This document shows positions 7,099 to 16,284 of a stretch of 64,000 bases of DNA, in pieces. This DNA is from Mucilaginibacter glaciei (GTDB taxonomy: Bacteria; Bacteroidota; Bacteroidia; Sphingobacteriales; Sphingobacteriaceae), in contig NZ_JACWMX010000001.1 in assembly GCF_014773245.1 (NCBI RefSeq), positions 868,001 through 932,000 of the forward strand, read 5' to 3'. The notes below the pieces were generated by a model. The model did not search any database and was not told the DNA's origin. It saw only the letters and a program-made list of their open reading frames with translations. Position 1 is the stretch's first letter. Each line of letters opens with the position of its first letter. A program made the position numbers and the translations under genes.

Positions 7099-9510
7099 TT
7101 ACTCGCTCCGTAAACTCTTTACAGGGTTACTTAAAGCAGCTTTGATTGATTGGTAACTTACCGTTATGAATGCAATTAAAATGGCCGTGCCGCCGGCTAC
7201 AGCAAACACCCACCAATTTATTTCGATGCGGTAGGCAAAATCCTGTAACCACTTGCCCATGGCGTACCACGCCAACGGCGATGAAATGATAACAGCTATC
7301 ACGACCAACTTCAAAAAATCGGCAGAGATGAGCGTTACGATGCTCATAACGTTAGCACCTAACACTTTCCTGATGCCAATTTCCTTAACCCGCTGCCGCG
7401 TAGAGAATACAGCTAAGCCAAACAGCCCCAGGCACGATATAAATATGGTTACCACTGTAAACGCTTTAAGGATACTGCCTGTACGCTGTTCTGTTTTATA
7501 CATCGCCTCAAATTCCTGATCTAAAAAATGAAATTCTATTGGTGTGTTGGGATAATACTTATGCCATTTGGTTTGTACAGCGGCAATTGTATTTGCCGTA
7601 TTTTTTCCATTGGTCTTTACCAATAGTTTACCAAACCAATCGTATTCAGGGAACATCACAATCGGCGAGATCTTATCATGTAACGAGGTGAAGTTAAAAT
7701 CCTTTGCTATGGCCTTGATCGTACCCATGCGGCCATTTAATCCAATGTGTTTGCCAATGGCATCTTTTGGCTTCCACCCCATTGCACGGATGGCTGTTTC
7801 ATTCAATATAAAGCTGTAATTGCGTTCTTCGGACTTCGGCGTAAGTACCCGTTGCTCATCGCCCAGGTCAAGATCGTTTCCTTGCACCAAATGGATGCCC
7901 ATCGTTTTGATAAAGCTTTTCTCTACCGGCATCGCAATTACCGACAATTCAAAATCTGATGCTTTCCCGTCTGCACTATTGATAGAATAACCGCCGCGCA
8001 CATTCACCGGCGAATCATAAGTAGCCGTGGCACCCTGTACGCCGGGTTGCTGCATCAAGTCATTTTTAAATGGCTCCATACTGCTGTAAGGCATCCCCCC
8101 TATTTCCAACACCATCACTTGTTGGCGGCTCATGCCGGTATTAAGGTTTTGAATGTATTTTAGCTGCCCGCCCGCTATCAGCGTACAGATGATAAAAAAG
8201 ACTGATACAACAAATTGAAACACCACCAACGATTTACGTAAAGTGTTGCCACCCGCCTGCCCGCCTGTATTGCCTTTTAACGTTACAATGGGTTTAAAGG
8301 CTGATAGATACAAAGACGGGTAGGTGCCCGCCAACAAGGTTACAATGATAAATAGACTAACCAGCGCATAAATAAGCCACGAGGTGTTCCATGTACTGAA
8401 GCTGAGCACTTGCCCGCTAAAATTGCTGAATGCCGGGAAACAAATTGTGGCCAATAATAAACCGGTAACCAAGGAAACAAACGTTATTATTCCGGCTTCT
8501 GTAATAAACTGAAAGAATAACTGGCCACGTTGCGCGCCCATTACTTTGCGCACGCCGATCTCTTTAGCGCGTTCGGCAGATTTTGCCGTAACCAGGTTCA
8601 GGAAGTTAACACAAGCTAACAACAATAAAATAACGGAAACGATGCCTAAAATATAAATATATTTAATGTTACCGGCCGGTTCTAAACCACCTCCCGCTGT
8701 CGAGTATAAATGTACTTTCGTAAGTGGCTCCAACGTAAACCATGATTTACCACCGCCTGTTTGATCTTTAAATAGTTTGTTCAAATAACTGTTCATTTTT
8801 GCCTGAGCTGACGGCACGCTGGCTCCAGGCTTTAACAGTAAATAAGAATAATCATTTGACGAACTCCATTCGCGGGTTTTTGAACGGTCTAACATGGCAT
8901 AGTTACCAACCATGTTAAATTTTATTTGCGAGTATTCCGGCACATCTTCAACAACACCGCTCACCATCAGGCTACGGGTTTGATTTACCTTAAGCACTTT
9001 GCCCAATGGGTTTTCATTACCAAAGTATCTTTTTGCAGTAGATTGGGTTATCACAACCGATAACGGACTTGCCAACGCAGTTGCCCTATCGCCCGCCAAA
9101 AACTTAAAGCCAAAGATCTTAAAGAAAGAATCGTCGGCCAATAGCATCTTCTTTTCACTTAAAAGTTTATCACCATACTGGATGGCGGCCGGTCTGTTGC
9201 CGGAGTAATCGTAAATACGTACACCGTCTTCAATTTCAGATAATTCCTGCTTAAAAACAGGTACGGGTGCTGTTGGCGTTACCGACGTAGTTTTTGCTTC
9301 CGGATCATCCGCAGATTTGTGGCTGAATGCGATGCGCACGATACGATCCGCTTTGTCATGAAATCTATCATATCGCAATTCATTGATCAGGTAAGTTGTT
9401 AATAATAAAAAACAACAAATTCCAACGGCTAAACCGGCAACACTGATAATTGATGTTGTTTTATTTTGCGCCAGGTTGCGCCAGGCCGTTTTTAAATAGT
9501 TTTTAATCAT
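7099..9510 (-). CDS. ABC transporter permease, MacB/FtsX type (permease 1 of 9)
   Basis: An 803-residue inner-membrane protein made of two fused halves. Each half has one membrane segment, a periplasmic MacB-like core and three further segments of the FtsX permease domain. Visible segments are residues about 19-41, 285-308, 335-358, 378-397, 428-448, 680-702, 725-748 and 765-790. Hallmarks are the N-terminal KNYLKTAWRNLAQNKT, ERAKEIGVRKVMGA at the first coupling helix, QRVKEIGIRKVLGA at the second and the C-terminal NPVKSLRSE. It has no ATPase domain of its own and needs a separate ATPase. It lies 57 bp after permease 2 and ends the operon at a strong terminator. The substrate is unknown; the family exports peptides, lipoproteins or drugs, or signals mechanically. 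Confidence 0.93.
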   Translation of the reverse strand: MIKNYLKTAWRNLAQNKTTSIISVAGLAVGICCFLLLTTYLINELRYDRFHDKADRIVRIAFSHKSADDPEAKTTSVTPTAPVPVFKQELSEIEDGVRIYDYSGNRPAAIQYGDKLLSEKKMLLADDSFFKIFGFKFLAGDRATALASPLSVVITQSTAKRYFGNENPLGKVLKVNQTRSLMVSGVVEDVPEYSQIKFNMVGNYAMLDRSKTREWSSSNDYSYLLLKPGASVPSAQAKMNSYLNKLFKDQTGGGKSWFTLEPLTKVHLYSTAGGGLEPAGNIKYIYILGIVSVILLLLACVNFLNLVTAKSAERAKEIGVRKVMGAQRGQLFFQFITEAGIITFVSLVTGLLLATICFPAFSNFSGQVLSFSTWNTSWLIYALVSLFIIVTLLAGTYPSLYLSAFKPIVTLKGNTGGQAGGNTLRKSLVVFQFVVSVFFIICTLIAGGQLKYIQNLNTGMSRQQVMVLEIGGMPYSSMEPFKNDLMQQPGVQGATATYDSPVNVRGGYSINSADGKASDFELSVIAMPVEKSFIKTMGIHLVQGNDLDLGDEQRVLTPKSEERNYSFILNETAIRAMGWKPKDAIGKHIGLNGRMGTIKAIAKDFNFTSLHDKISPIVMFPEYDWFGKLLVKTNGKNTANTIAAVQTKWHKYYPNTPIEFHFLDQEFEAMYKTEQRTGSILKAFTVVTIFISCLGLFGLAVFSTRQRVKEIGIRKVLGANVMSIVTLISADFLKLVVIAVIISSPLAWYAMGKWLQDFAYRIEINWWVFAVAGGTAILIAFITVSYQSIKAALSNPVKSLRSE

Positions 9511-9567
9511 GATGGCTGATTTATAGGCTTTATTTTATTTGAACTGATTCTTTTGATTCTATTTCGC

Positions 9568-11994
9568 CTACTCGCTCCTTAAGCTTTTAACCGGGTTAAC
9601 CAGGGCCGCTTTAACCGCTTTGTATCCAACCGTGATCCAGGCTATACCGGATGACGTAACGATTGCAAGTACGAATACCCCTGCTGTTAACGGGATGCGA
9701 TAGGCGAAATTTTGCAACCACTTATTCATCATATACCACGCTGCCGGCATGGCTATTACGAACGAGATCAGGATAAGAATCATAAACTCTTTCGAGAACA
9801 GGAACACGATGCTAAATACCGATGCACCTAAAACTTTGCGTACGCCAACCTCTTTGGTGCGTTGTACCGCCATAAAAGATACTAAACCATAAAGGCCTAA
9901 CCAAGAGATAAATATCGCGATGATTGCGAAAATTTTATAAACCAGTGCCAGTTGGTTTTCCTGCTGGTAAAATTTTGCGATATTCTCGTCCAAAAAATAT
10001 CCGTTATAAGCATATTCAGGATATGTGGCTTCCCATGTTTGCTGTATATCGCTAACAGTAGCTTTCAAGTTTTTTGTTTCGATCTTTACTGCCGCCTGTG
10101 ATTCAACCTTTTTGCGGGCGGTAATAACAATTGGTTTAATTGCATCGCGCAGTGAATTTGTTTTGAAATCCTTTACCACTCCAACAATAGGGATCCACTT
10201 CCCGCTGCCTAATTTAATGTCTTTGCCAATTGCTTGTTCAGCTTTTTGAATGTCCAGCTTGTGAATAAAGGTTTCATTAACCACAGCCGCGCGGGCAGTA
10301 TCGCTTTGCTCGTAACCGTGCCCGGCAGCGAACTTCATCCCGAAGGTTTTGAAATAGTCGGCATCCCCGTATTTAAGGAAGGTAGGGTAAGTAAATTCCT
10401 TATCAGAATGGTTGTAATAGAAATTTTGCCCCCAGTTGTTATCGGACGATGGTGCATCAGACGAAAAACTGACACCTTTAACGCCCGGCATTTGCAACAG
10501 CTGCTGTTTAAAGGCATCCAGTTTTGAAAGACTAATGCTATCTGTATAGCCCGGCAGTATCAATACCGCATTTTTGTTAAAGCCCAAGTCGGCCTCATTC
10601 ACAAAATTCATTTGATTCACGGCAACCAATGTACCGATGATCAATAATTGAGCGATTGCAAATTGGGCTACAACCAATGCCCTGCGCAACGGTATGCCGC
10701 CTATGGAGGCAGCGGTGATCTTGTTTTTGATGGCCAATACAGGTTTAAAGCCCGAAACTACTAATGCAGGGTAAATACCCGAGAGCAATATCACAACAAC
10801 CATTGTAACCAGTAAAAATAAAATACTGCCCATATTGAACAGACCGATATCCTCCGGCACATTTGCTATGTTTTTAAGGAAAGGCAGGGCAATTTCGGCA
10901 AGCCCGATAGCTAATATAATAGAGAATATAACAATCAACGCGGTTTCGCCAATTACCTGAATGATCAATTGCTTACGGCTGCTGCCCAGCACCTTACGGA
11001 TGCCTACTTCTTTTGACCGACCAACCGATTGCGCGGTAGAAAGGTTGATGAAGTTGATAGATGCCATCACAATGATCAGTATAGCGATGAATGATAAAGT
11101 GCGCAATGTGCTTTTGCTGGTCAAATGGTCGCCAAGGGTGTTCCCTACCCGCGTATCAAAATGTAATTCATTAAGAGGCTGTAATATATGTACACGTGTT
11201 GTTTTACCGCCTTTTGCTTCCAAATATTTTTTGGTGAAAGGGACAAATTTTTTGGTTAGATTTTCTACAGATAAGTTCGCCGGTAATTGCACAAAAATCT
11301 GATTATTGCTGCTGATATTATCCCAGGAATTGGCATAACCGTAATCTTTCGGGTGCTGTTTCCAGGTGATGTAGGATACTAAGACTTTTAAAGGAAAATC
11401 GCTGTTACTTGGTGCATCAGCAATAACTCCTGCAACTTTCAACGTTAAAACGTTATCCATTTTAAGCGTTTTGCCGACTACCTCTTTCCAATCGCCAAAG
11501 TATTTGATAGCAGTGCTTTTATCTATCACCACCATGTTAGGTTGGGATAGCACAGCATTATTACCGCTTAGCCATTCAGTTTTGAAAATATCGAAGAACT
11601 GCGGTTCCATAAAAAACACGCCTACTTTTTCGGTGAATTTTCTATCGTTTGCCGAGTTCGTTGAATTTGCACCGCCCACTGTTAATTGGCTGCCATAATT
11701 GGAATTTAAAGCTGCGAACTTTACCTGGGGAAAATCATTTCGCAGCGCATCGATCGCCGGCGGAGAAGTACCCGGGTTGTAAGCCATCCCATCATCCTGC
11801 ATCTGCGACGTTACAAAGTGATAAATGTTTTTATAACCGGGAAAATTAGTATTAAAGCTGATTTCGAATTGAAGAACAACAAAAATGAGCAAGCAAGCGG
11901 CGATGCCTACACTAAGACCAGAAATATTGATAATCGAATATCCTTTATGACGGACAATGTTTCTCCAGGCAATTTTAAAGTAGTTTTTAAACAT
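9568..11994 (-). CDS. ABC transporter permease, MacB/FtsX type (permease 2 of 9)
   Basis: An 808-residue fused permease that heads its operon. The start is ATG 11994 (MFKNYFKIAWRN), which aligns with all eight paralogues. The upstream in-frame ATG at 12036 lies inside the promoter box and is rejected. The coupling motifs are GRSKEVGIRKVLGS and QRTKEVGVRKVLGA, and the C-terminus is NPVKSLRSE. Its second periplasmic core (SSDAPSSDNNWGQ, TFLKYGDADYFKTFGMKF, AAVVNETFIHKL) is most like that of permease 4 at 21.1 kb, so the two look like one subfamily now separated by the trp/recR block. It is preceded by module 2, giving a leader of only about 27 bp. Confidence 0.93.
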   Translation of the reverse strand: MFKNYFKIAWRNIVRHKGYSIINISGLSVGIAACLLIFVVLQFEISFNTNFPGYKNIYHFVTSQMQDDGMAYNPGTSPPAIDALRNDFPQVKFAALNSNYGSQLTVGGANSTNSANDRKFTEKVGVFFMEPQFFDIFKTEWLSGNNAVLSQPNMVVIDKSTAIKYFGDWKEVVGKTLKMDNVLTLKVAGVIADAPSNSDFPLKVLVSYITWKQHPKDYGYANSWDNISSNNQIFVQLPANLSVENLTKKFVPFTKKYLEAKGGKTTRVHILQPLNELHFDTRVGNTLGDHLTSKSTLRTLSFIAILIIVMASINFINLSTAQSVGRSKEVGIRKVLGSSRKQLIIQVIGETALIVIFSIILAIGLAEIALPFLKNIANVPEDIGLFNMGSILFLLVTMVVVILLSGIYPALVVSGFKPVLAIKNKITAASIGGIPLRRALVVAQFAIAQLLIIGTLVAVNQMNFVNEADLGFNKNAVLILPGYTDSISLSKLDAFKQQLLQMPGVKGVSFSSDAPSSDNNWGQNFYYNHSDKEFTYPTFLKYGDADYFKTFGMKFAAGHGYEQSDTARAAVVNETFIHKLDIQKAEQAIGKDIKLGSGKWIPIVGVVKDFKTNSLRDAIKPIVITARKKVESQAAVKIETKNLKATVSDIQQTWEATYPEYAYNGYFLDENIAKFYQQENQLALVYKIFAIIAIFISWLGLYGLVSFMAVQRTKEVGVRKVLGASVFSIVFLFSKEFMILILISFVIAMPAAWYMMNKWLQNFAYRIPLTAGVFVLAIVTSSGIAWITVGYKAVKAALVNPVKSLRSE

Positions 11995-12020
11995 GATTAT
12001 GGCATTAGGCTTATAGACAA

Positions 12021-12035
12021 GTAAATCCCATACCA
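12021..12035 (-). promoter_or_regulatory. -24-like promoter box, module 2
   Basis: Minus-strand TGGTATGGGATTTAC (12035 to 12021), 27 bp before the permease 2 ATG. It matches the TGGYATG-N4-TT pattern of the other modules. The -12 dinucleotide is AC rather than the canonical GC. Confidence 0.5.
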
Positions 12036-12089
12036 TTATTTTAACAACCTGAAAATTAAATAATTACATTGAGCTGAAGTGTGTTACTA

Positions 12090-12129
12090 TGTACGTAAGT
12101 GTAACAGTATGTGTTCGATTATGATACAG
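12090..12129 (-). promoter_or_regulatory. Tandem activator sites, module 2 (upstream of permease 2-permease 1)
   Basis: Sites TGTACGTAAGTGTAACAG (12090-12107) and TGTTCGATTATGATACAG (12112-12129) have starts 22 bp apart. The first begins 55 bp from the TGGTATG box at 12035. Sequence, order and spacing match the other three modules. Confidence 0.7.
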
Positions 12130-12146
12130 TTGTAATTCACGCAAAT

Positions 12147-12256
12147 TGTCATTTAGAACAAGCGATAGTGAGGAGAAATCTTCTAAAAGCCTTAGACTAA
12201 CCTACATGGCTGCTATGCAGGTTTCAGAAGATTTCTCAAATCGGTCGAAATGACAA
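12147..12256. repeat. MITE-like palindromic element, 110 bp
   Basis: Terminal arms TTGTCATTT (12147-12155) and AAATGACAA (12248-12256) are perfect inverted repeats. A second perfect pair, GAGAAATCTTCT (12173-12184) and AGAAGATTTCTC (12226-12237), lies inside. The element sits between trpB and module 2. Short palindromes with GTCATTTCGA and GAGAAATCT arms are, as I recall, dispersed repeats in Sphingobacteriaceae genomes; only one copy is present in this window. It may also terminate the trp transcript. Confidence 0.6.
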
Positions 12257-12265
12257 CGGCGGATG

Positions 12266-13450
12266 TTAAAACCCGAAGTGCTTAATGTAAGTGCTCAAGT
12301 CCTTATCTCCCCTTCCAGATATGCAGATCACCACATTATCATTTTTTTCAAAGGTCATTTTCTCCAGATAAGCTAACGCGTGGGCTGTCTCTATCGCGGG
12401 GATTATCCCTTCCATTTGTGAGCACAGCAAACCTGCCTGTAATGATTCATCGTCGGTAATGCTTACATACTTAGCCCTGTTAACTTTAAACAAATGCGCG
12501 TGCTGCGGGCCTATGCCGGGATAATCAAGCCCCGCAGAGATAGAATAAGGCTCTACAACCTGCCCGTCGTCTGTTTGCATTAATATGGTACGGCTACCAT
12601 GTAAAACACCTTCGCGACCCAGAAAGGTAGTTGCAGCAGAGTGGCCGGTATTTACACCTTTACCGGCTGCCTCAACAGCGATAAGCTTAACACCCTCATC
12701 ATCCAAAAAATGATAAAACATACCCATCGCGTTACTGCCGCCTCCCACACAGGCCATCACATATTGCGGTAATTCATTACCCGTTTGTTCTAAAAGCTGT
12801 TTTTTAGTTTCCTGCGATATGATGGATTGGAATTTGGCAACCATATCCGGATAAGGGTACGGCCCTACAACAGATCCAATGATGTAGTGTGTATCAACAG
12901 GGTTAGCTATCCAGTCGCGCATGGCCTCGTTGGTAGCATCCTTAAGCGTTTTACTGCCAGATGTTGCCGGTACTACTGTTGCGCCCAGCATTTTCATACG
13001 GGCAACGTTTGGTGCCTGGCGTTCCATATCAATTTCGCCCATGTAAACTACACATTCTATTCCTTTTAGCGCGCAAACTGTGGCGGTTGCCACGCCATGC
13101 TGGCCGGCACCTGTCTCTGCAATAATTCGTTTTTTACCTAAACGCTGCGCAAGTAAGATCTGGCCTATTGCGTTATTGATCTTGTGAGAGCCGGTATGGT
13201 TTAGATCTTCACGTTTAAAAAAGATGTTAGCCCCGTATTTTTCAGAATATCTTTTGGCGTGATACAACGGCGAAGGGCGGCCTACATAATCGCGCAGCAA
13301 CTTGTTATACTCTGCTTTAAAGCTATCATCATTGATGATTTTGTTATACTGTTGCCTTAATTCTTCCACATTGGGGTAAAGCATTTCGGGTATATATGCA
13401 CCACCAAAATCACCGTAATATCCCTGCTCGTTAACTCCGTATTTCATCAC
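12266..13450 (-). CDS. trpB: Tryptophan synthase beta chain
   Basis: A 394-residue PLP enzyme joining indole and serine to give tryptophan. The lysine that binds PLP is Lys90 in [10 protein letters not shown], and the phosphate-binding glycine loop is [12 protein letters not shown]. The N-terminal [14 protein letters not shown] and C-terminal [10 protein letters not shown] are typical of TrpB1. It starts 1 bp after trpF, as the third gene of the attenuated transcript. No trpA follows: the next gene downstream is an ABC permease, so the alpha subunit must be encoded elsewhere or lost. Confidence 0.97.
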   Translation of the reverse strand: MMKYGVNEQGYYGDFGGAYIPEMLYPNVEELRQQYNKIINDDSFKAEYNKLLRDYVGRPSPLYHAKRYSEKYGANIFFKREDLNHTGSHKINNAIGQILLAQRLGKKRIIAETGAGQHGVATATVCALKGIECVVYMGEIDMERQAPNVARMKMLGATVVPATSGSKTLKDATNEAMRDWIANPVDTHYIIGSVVGPYPYPDMVAKFQSIISQETKKQLLEQTGNELPQYVMACVGGGSNAMGMFYHFLDDEGVKLIAVEAAGKGVNTGHSAATTFLGREGVLHGSRTILMQTDDGQVVEPYSISAGLDYPGIGPQHAHLFKVNRAKYVSITDDESLQAGLLCSQMEGIIPAIETAHALAYLEKMTFEKNDNVVICISGRGDKDLSTYIKHFGF

Positions 13451-13451
13451 T

Positions 13452-14072
13452 TTAATTATTTTTGATGGCTTTAAAAGCCTGTTCTAACTTCATTATATTT
13501 TTTAAACCCGGAGATATCTCAAACCGGCTATTCAGATCGACCCCGTAAAACATGGGATGATCAATTTTTTTCACTTCTTCAATATTATCCAAACTCAGCC
13601 CGCCCGATAAAAAGAAGGGGGTATCGTAATTATACTTTTCGAGTATTTGCCAGTTAAACTTTTTTCCCGAACCACCATGCGCAGTCGTTTTTGTATCGAA
13701 CAGAAAATAATCTACATTCTCGCCGTATGGTGACAACTGACTGAAGTCGAAATCTTCATCGACGCCAAAGGCCTTGATCACTTGCACCTCGTGCTTAAAC
13801 AGATCGCAAAATTTCGGGCTTTCGTTGCCATGCAGCTGAATAGCATCCAATTTATATTTATAGATGTATTTACTGATAGCATCTTCATGTTCGTTAACAA
13901 ACACCCCGGTTTTGACAATGTTTGACGAGATCTCATCCAGGTAAAATTCGTCCGGCTCGCCAATAAATCTGGGCGATTTATCATACAGAATAAAGCCCAT
14001 AAAATCGGGCTGTAACAGTTCAACAGCTTTAATATTATTAATGTCCCGTAATCCGCAAACTTTGATCTTCAT
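13452..14072 (-). CDS. trpF: Phosphoribosylanthranilate isomerase
   Basis: A 206-residue TIM-barrel enzyme carrying out the Amadori rearrangement of N-(5-phosphoribosyl)anthranilate. The general base cysteine lies in KVCGLRD near the N-terminus and the general acid aspartate in [19 protein letters not shown]. The phosphate-binding loop is [13 protein letters not shown] chose ATG 14072 ([10 protein letters not shown]), 1 bp after the trpD stop, over an in-frame TTG at 14084 that would overlap trpD. trpC, which often stands between trpD and trpF, is absent here. Confidence 0.95.
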   Translation of the reverse strand: MKIKVCGLRDINNIKAVELLQPDFMGFILYDKSPRFIGEPDEFYLDEISSNIVKTGVFVNEHEDAISKYIYKYKLDAIQLHGNESPKFCDLFKHEVQVIKAFGVDEDFDFSQLSPYGENVDYFLFDTKTTAHGGSGKKFNWQILEKYNYDTPFFLSGGLSLDNIEEVKKIDHPMFYGVDLNSRFEISPGLKNIMKLEQAFKAIKNN

Positions 14073-14073
14073 A

Positions 14074-15063
14074 TCAGTTGGCAATCAATGTTTTAAAGCT
14101 TTTTAAAGCCATCTTGTTTATTAAAGATTCCTCGGCTTCGTAATAACAATCGGCAAAGCTTTTAGCCGGGTTGATAGTTTTAATAGCCATTGCGGCATTA
14201 CTCAAAACCACGCTGCTTTGAGCGGTGGTAGCTTCATCATTCAGCACTTTCATAAATATGTCTGCTGAGTCGCTCACCGTATGCCCACCTGTAATTTCAT
14301 TCTCATTCAGTTTAGTGAAGCCCAATGCCTCGATACTATTAACCTTTTCGCCATCGGCCGAGAATGTTTTAAAATCACAGGTAAGTGATATCTCATCGTA
14401 ACCATCCAACGCGTTCAATATAGTGTACTTGATACCCGATTTCTGATACAAGTAAGCATAAACACGCGCCAATTCCAGGTTAAATACGCCAACCAGTTGG
14501 TTTTGCGGTTTGGCCGGGTTTACCAGCGGTCCCAACATGTTAAAAAAGGTTTTTACGCCTAATTCGCGCCTGATAGGTGCCACCGTTTTCATAGCCGGGT
14601 GAAATAGCGGTGCATGCAAAAAACAGATGTTGGCACTGTCCATACTTCTTTTAAGTGCATCAGCATTATTGGTGAATACATAACCCAGATATTCCATTAC
14701 GTTGGATGAACCGCACCCGGACGATACACCATAATTGCCATGTTTAGCAACTTTATAACCTGCCCCTGCAACTACAAATGATGCCAGGGTTGATATATTA
14801 AAAGTGTCTTTACCATCGCCACCGGTACCACAAAGATCGATAGTTTCGCCGCTCTGCAAGTCGATAGGAAGGCAAAGTTCCAGCATCGCATCGCGAAAGC
14901 CTTCCAATTCATTCACCGTGATACTACGCATGCAATAGGCCGTCATAAAAGCTGCCATTTGCGAGTTATTGTATTTACCGATAGCAATGTTTTTCAAAAT
15001 CTCTTTCGATTGCTCGCGGGTAAAGGTTTTATGTTCAAAAAGATGGTTAAGTATCTGTTTCAT
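14074..15063 (-). CDS. trpD: Anthranilate phosphoribosyltransferase
   Basis: A 329-residue enzyme transferring phosphoribose from PRPP to anthranilate. The PRPP-binding loop CGTGGDGKDTFNIST and the anthranilate-site segment KHGNYGVSSGCGSSNVMEYLGY are intact; HPAMKTVAPIRRELGVKTFFNMLGPLVNP is the family block. I chose ATG 15063 (MKQILNHLF), 11 bp after the T-run of the attenuator terminator. Longer in-frame extensions would run through the terminator hairpin. It is the first structural gene after the trp leader; trpE and trpG are not adjacent. Confidence 0.96.
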   Translation of the reverse strand: MKQILNHLFEHKTFTREQSKEILKNIAIGKYNNSQMAAFMTAYCMRSITVNELEGFRDAMLELCLPIDLQSGETIDLCGTGGDGKDTFNISTLASFVVAGAGYKVAKHGNYGVSSGCGSSNVMEYLGYVFTNNADALKRSMDSANICFLHAPLFHPAMKTVAPIRRELGVKTFFNMLGPLVNPAKPQNQLVGVFNLELARVYAYLYQKSGIKYTILNALDGYDEISLTCDFKTFSADGEKVNSIEALGFTKLNENEITGGHTVSDSADIFMKVLNDEATTAQSSVVLSNAAMAIKTINPAKSFADCYYEAEESLINKMALKSFKTLIAN

Positions 15064-15073
15064 AATTGGCCAT

Positions 15074-15102
15074 AAAAAAAGGGTTACCATGTGGCAACCC
15101 TT
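15074..15102 (-). terminator. trp attenuator terminator
   Basis: Minus-strand stem AAGGGTTGCC / GGTAACCCTT (10 bp, one G-U pair, ACAT loop) followed by seven Ts, directly before trpD. Its 5' half contains GGTTGCC (15093-15099). That segment can instead pair with GGCAGCC (15131-15137) immediately after the leader peptide, forming an antiterminator of 7 pairs with one G-U. Confidence 0.85.
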
Positions 15103-15137
15103 CTGCATATTTATAAAAAACAAAAAATGAGGCTGCC

Positions 15138-15191
15138 TTACGAATTTTCGTTAAGCCACCACCAATTGTTGTTCAAAGTTTTCAATTTCAT
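15138..15191 (-). CDS. trpL: trp leader peptide (17 residues, three consecutive Trp codons)
   Basis: The reading frame from ATG 15191 to TAA encodes MKLKTLNNNWWWLNENS. Three adjacent Trp codons (15156-15164) lie 7 codons before the stop, as in classical attenuation leaders. A hairpin within the end of the frame (CTTAACGAA...TTCGTAAG, about 15137-15155) can form when the ribosome does not stall. When it stalls at the Trp codons the hairpin is covered, and GGCAGCC at 15131-15137 is free to pair with the terminator stem. This follows the known logic of ribosome-mediated attenuation; here it is read from sequence only. Confidence 0.85.
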   Translation of the reverse strand: MKLKTLNNNWWWLNENS

Positions 15192-15201
15192 TTTGTTAGG
15201 G

Positions 15202-15233
15202 CAAATATGGAAATACTTTTCACTAAAAGCAAG
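15202..15233 (-). promoter_or_regulatory. Bacteroidota-type promoter of the trp transcript
   Basis: On the minus strand CTTG (15233-15230), a 20-bp spacer and CATATTTG (15209-15202) fit the -33 TTTG / -7 TAnnTTTG pattern with one mismatch in each box. Transcription would start roughly 8-10 bp before the leader-peptide ATG at 15191. Confidence 0.5.
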
Positions 15234-15340
15234 CATAATGATATTTTTACAATGTGCAATTTTGAGTGAGTGATTTAGCAAATTAATGATTTTGCTTTTG
15301 ACCCAATAATTCATTAATTCACCCAACCACTAATTAATTT

Positions 15341-16282
15341 ATGGCTATACGAGAACAACAGATAAATCCCGAAAATGACCTGGGCTTTGGCCCGCAACCG
15401 GTTATGAAGAGCCAGCCACTAATTAATAAAGATGGTTCGGTAAACGTTCGGCGGAAGGGCCTTTCGCTTTTTAATACAGCCGATAATTATCATACACTCA
15501 TAAAAATGGGCTGGGGTAAATTCTGGCTCATTATTTTAAGTGGATATTTAATTGTCAACCTGATATTCGCTACTATTTATGTAACCATTGGTGCAGATAG
15601 CCTGGACGGCGCCAGCGGCAATAACGGCATTAGTTATTTTTTAGATGCCTTCTTTTTTTCGGCACAAACTATATCCACAGTTGGATACGGGCACATCAGT
15701 CCGCATGGTATTGTCGCCAATAGTATTGCCGCTATCGAGTCGATGCTGGGCTTGCTTGCCTTTGCGTTGGCTACAGGTTTGTTATATGGCCGTTTTTCGA
15801 GGCCGACGGCAAAGATCGTTTACAGCAACAATATACTCATAAGCCCTTATAAAGAGGATGGTAAAGGATTAATGTTCAGGATTTCGAATTTGAGGCGAAA
15901 TGTGCTGATAGATCTGAATGTGGAGGTAATTTTCTCCTACAATGAAACGGTGGATGGTAAACCGATCCGAAGGTTTTTTCCCTTAGAACTGGAACGCCGG
16001 GAAGTAAGCATTTTAACCCTGAACTGGACGATAGTACATCCATTAGATGGAAATAGCCCGTTGGCTGATGCTACACCAGATGAACTGGACAGAACGCAGG
16101 CATCGTTCTCGGTATTGTTAAAAGCGTTTGACGATACCTTTTCGCAAACCGTACATTCGCGCACCTCTTACCAATATTGTGATATGGTGTGGGATGCGAA
16201 ATTTGTGCAAATGTTTGAAAGGGAAGAAAGTGGCCGGATAATGCTGGATATGAGTAAAATAAGCGACTATAACCACCTTTAA
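15341..16282 (+). CDS. Inward-rectifier potassium channel (KirBac type)
   Basis: A 313-residue channel. A cytoplasmic N-terminus of about 60 residues leads to a first membrane helix (FWLIILSGYLIVNLIFATIYVTIG). The pore helix and potassium selectivity filter TVGYG lie at residues 113-117. The second helix (SIAAIESMLGLLAFALATGLLYGRFSRP) leads to the immunoglobulin-like cytoplasmic domain with the family motif PLELERREVSILTLNWTIVHPLDGNSPL. Layout and length match bacterial Kir channels. It is transcribed divergently from the trp leader (150 bp between the starts) and convergently to the SDR gene, with only 2 bp between the stops. The physiological role of bacterial Kir channels is not settled. 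Confidence 0.93.
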   Translation: MAIREQQINPENDLGFGPQPVMKSQPLINKDGSVNVRRKGLSLFNTADNYHTLIKMGWGKFWLIILSGYLIVNLIFATIYVTIGADSLDGASGNNGISYFLDAFFFSAQTISTVGYGHISPHGIVANSIAAIESMLGLLAFALATGLLYGRFSRPTAKIVYSNNILISPYKEDGKGLMFRISNLRRNVLIDLNVEVIFSYNETVDGKPIRRFFPLELERREVSILTLNWTIVHPLDGNSPLADATPDELDRTQASFSVLLKAFDDTFSQTVHSRTSYQYCDMVWDAKFVQMFEREESGRIMLDMSKISDYNHL

Positions 16283-16284
16283 TA

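Noticed and set aside
9568..12036. Longer start for permease 2 at 12036
   Set aside because: That ATG lies inside the promoter box of module 2; ATG 11994 gives the N-terminus shared by all nine paralogues.
15138..15326. A 62-residue reading frame upstream of trpD
   Set aside because: Only its last 17 codons, from ATG 15191, lie downstream of the inferred trp promoter; the longer frame would start before that promoter and has no coding character.
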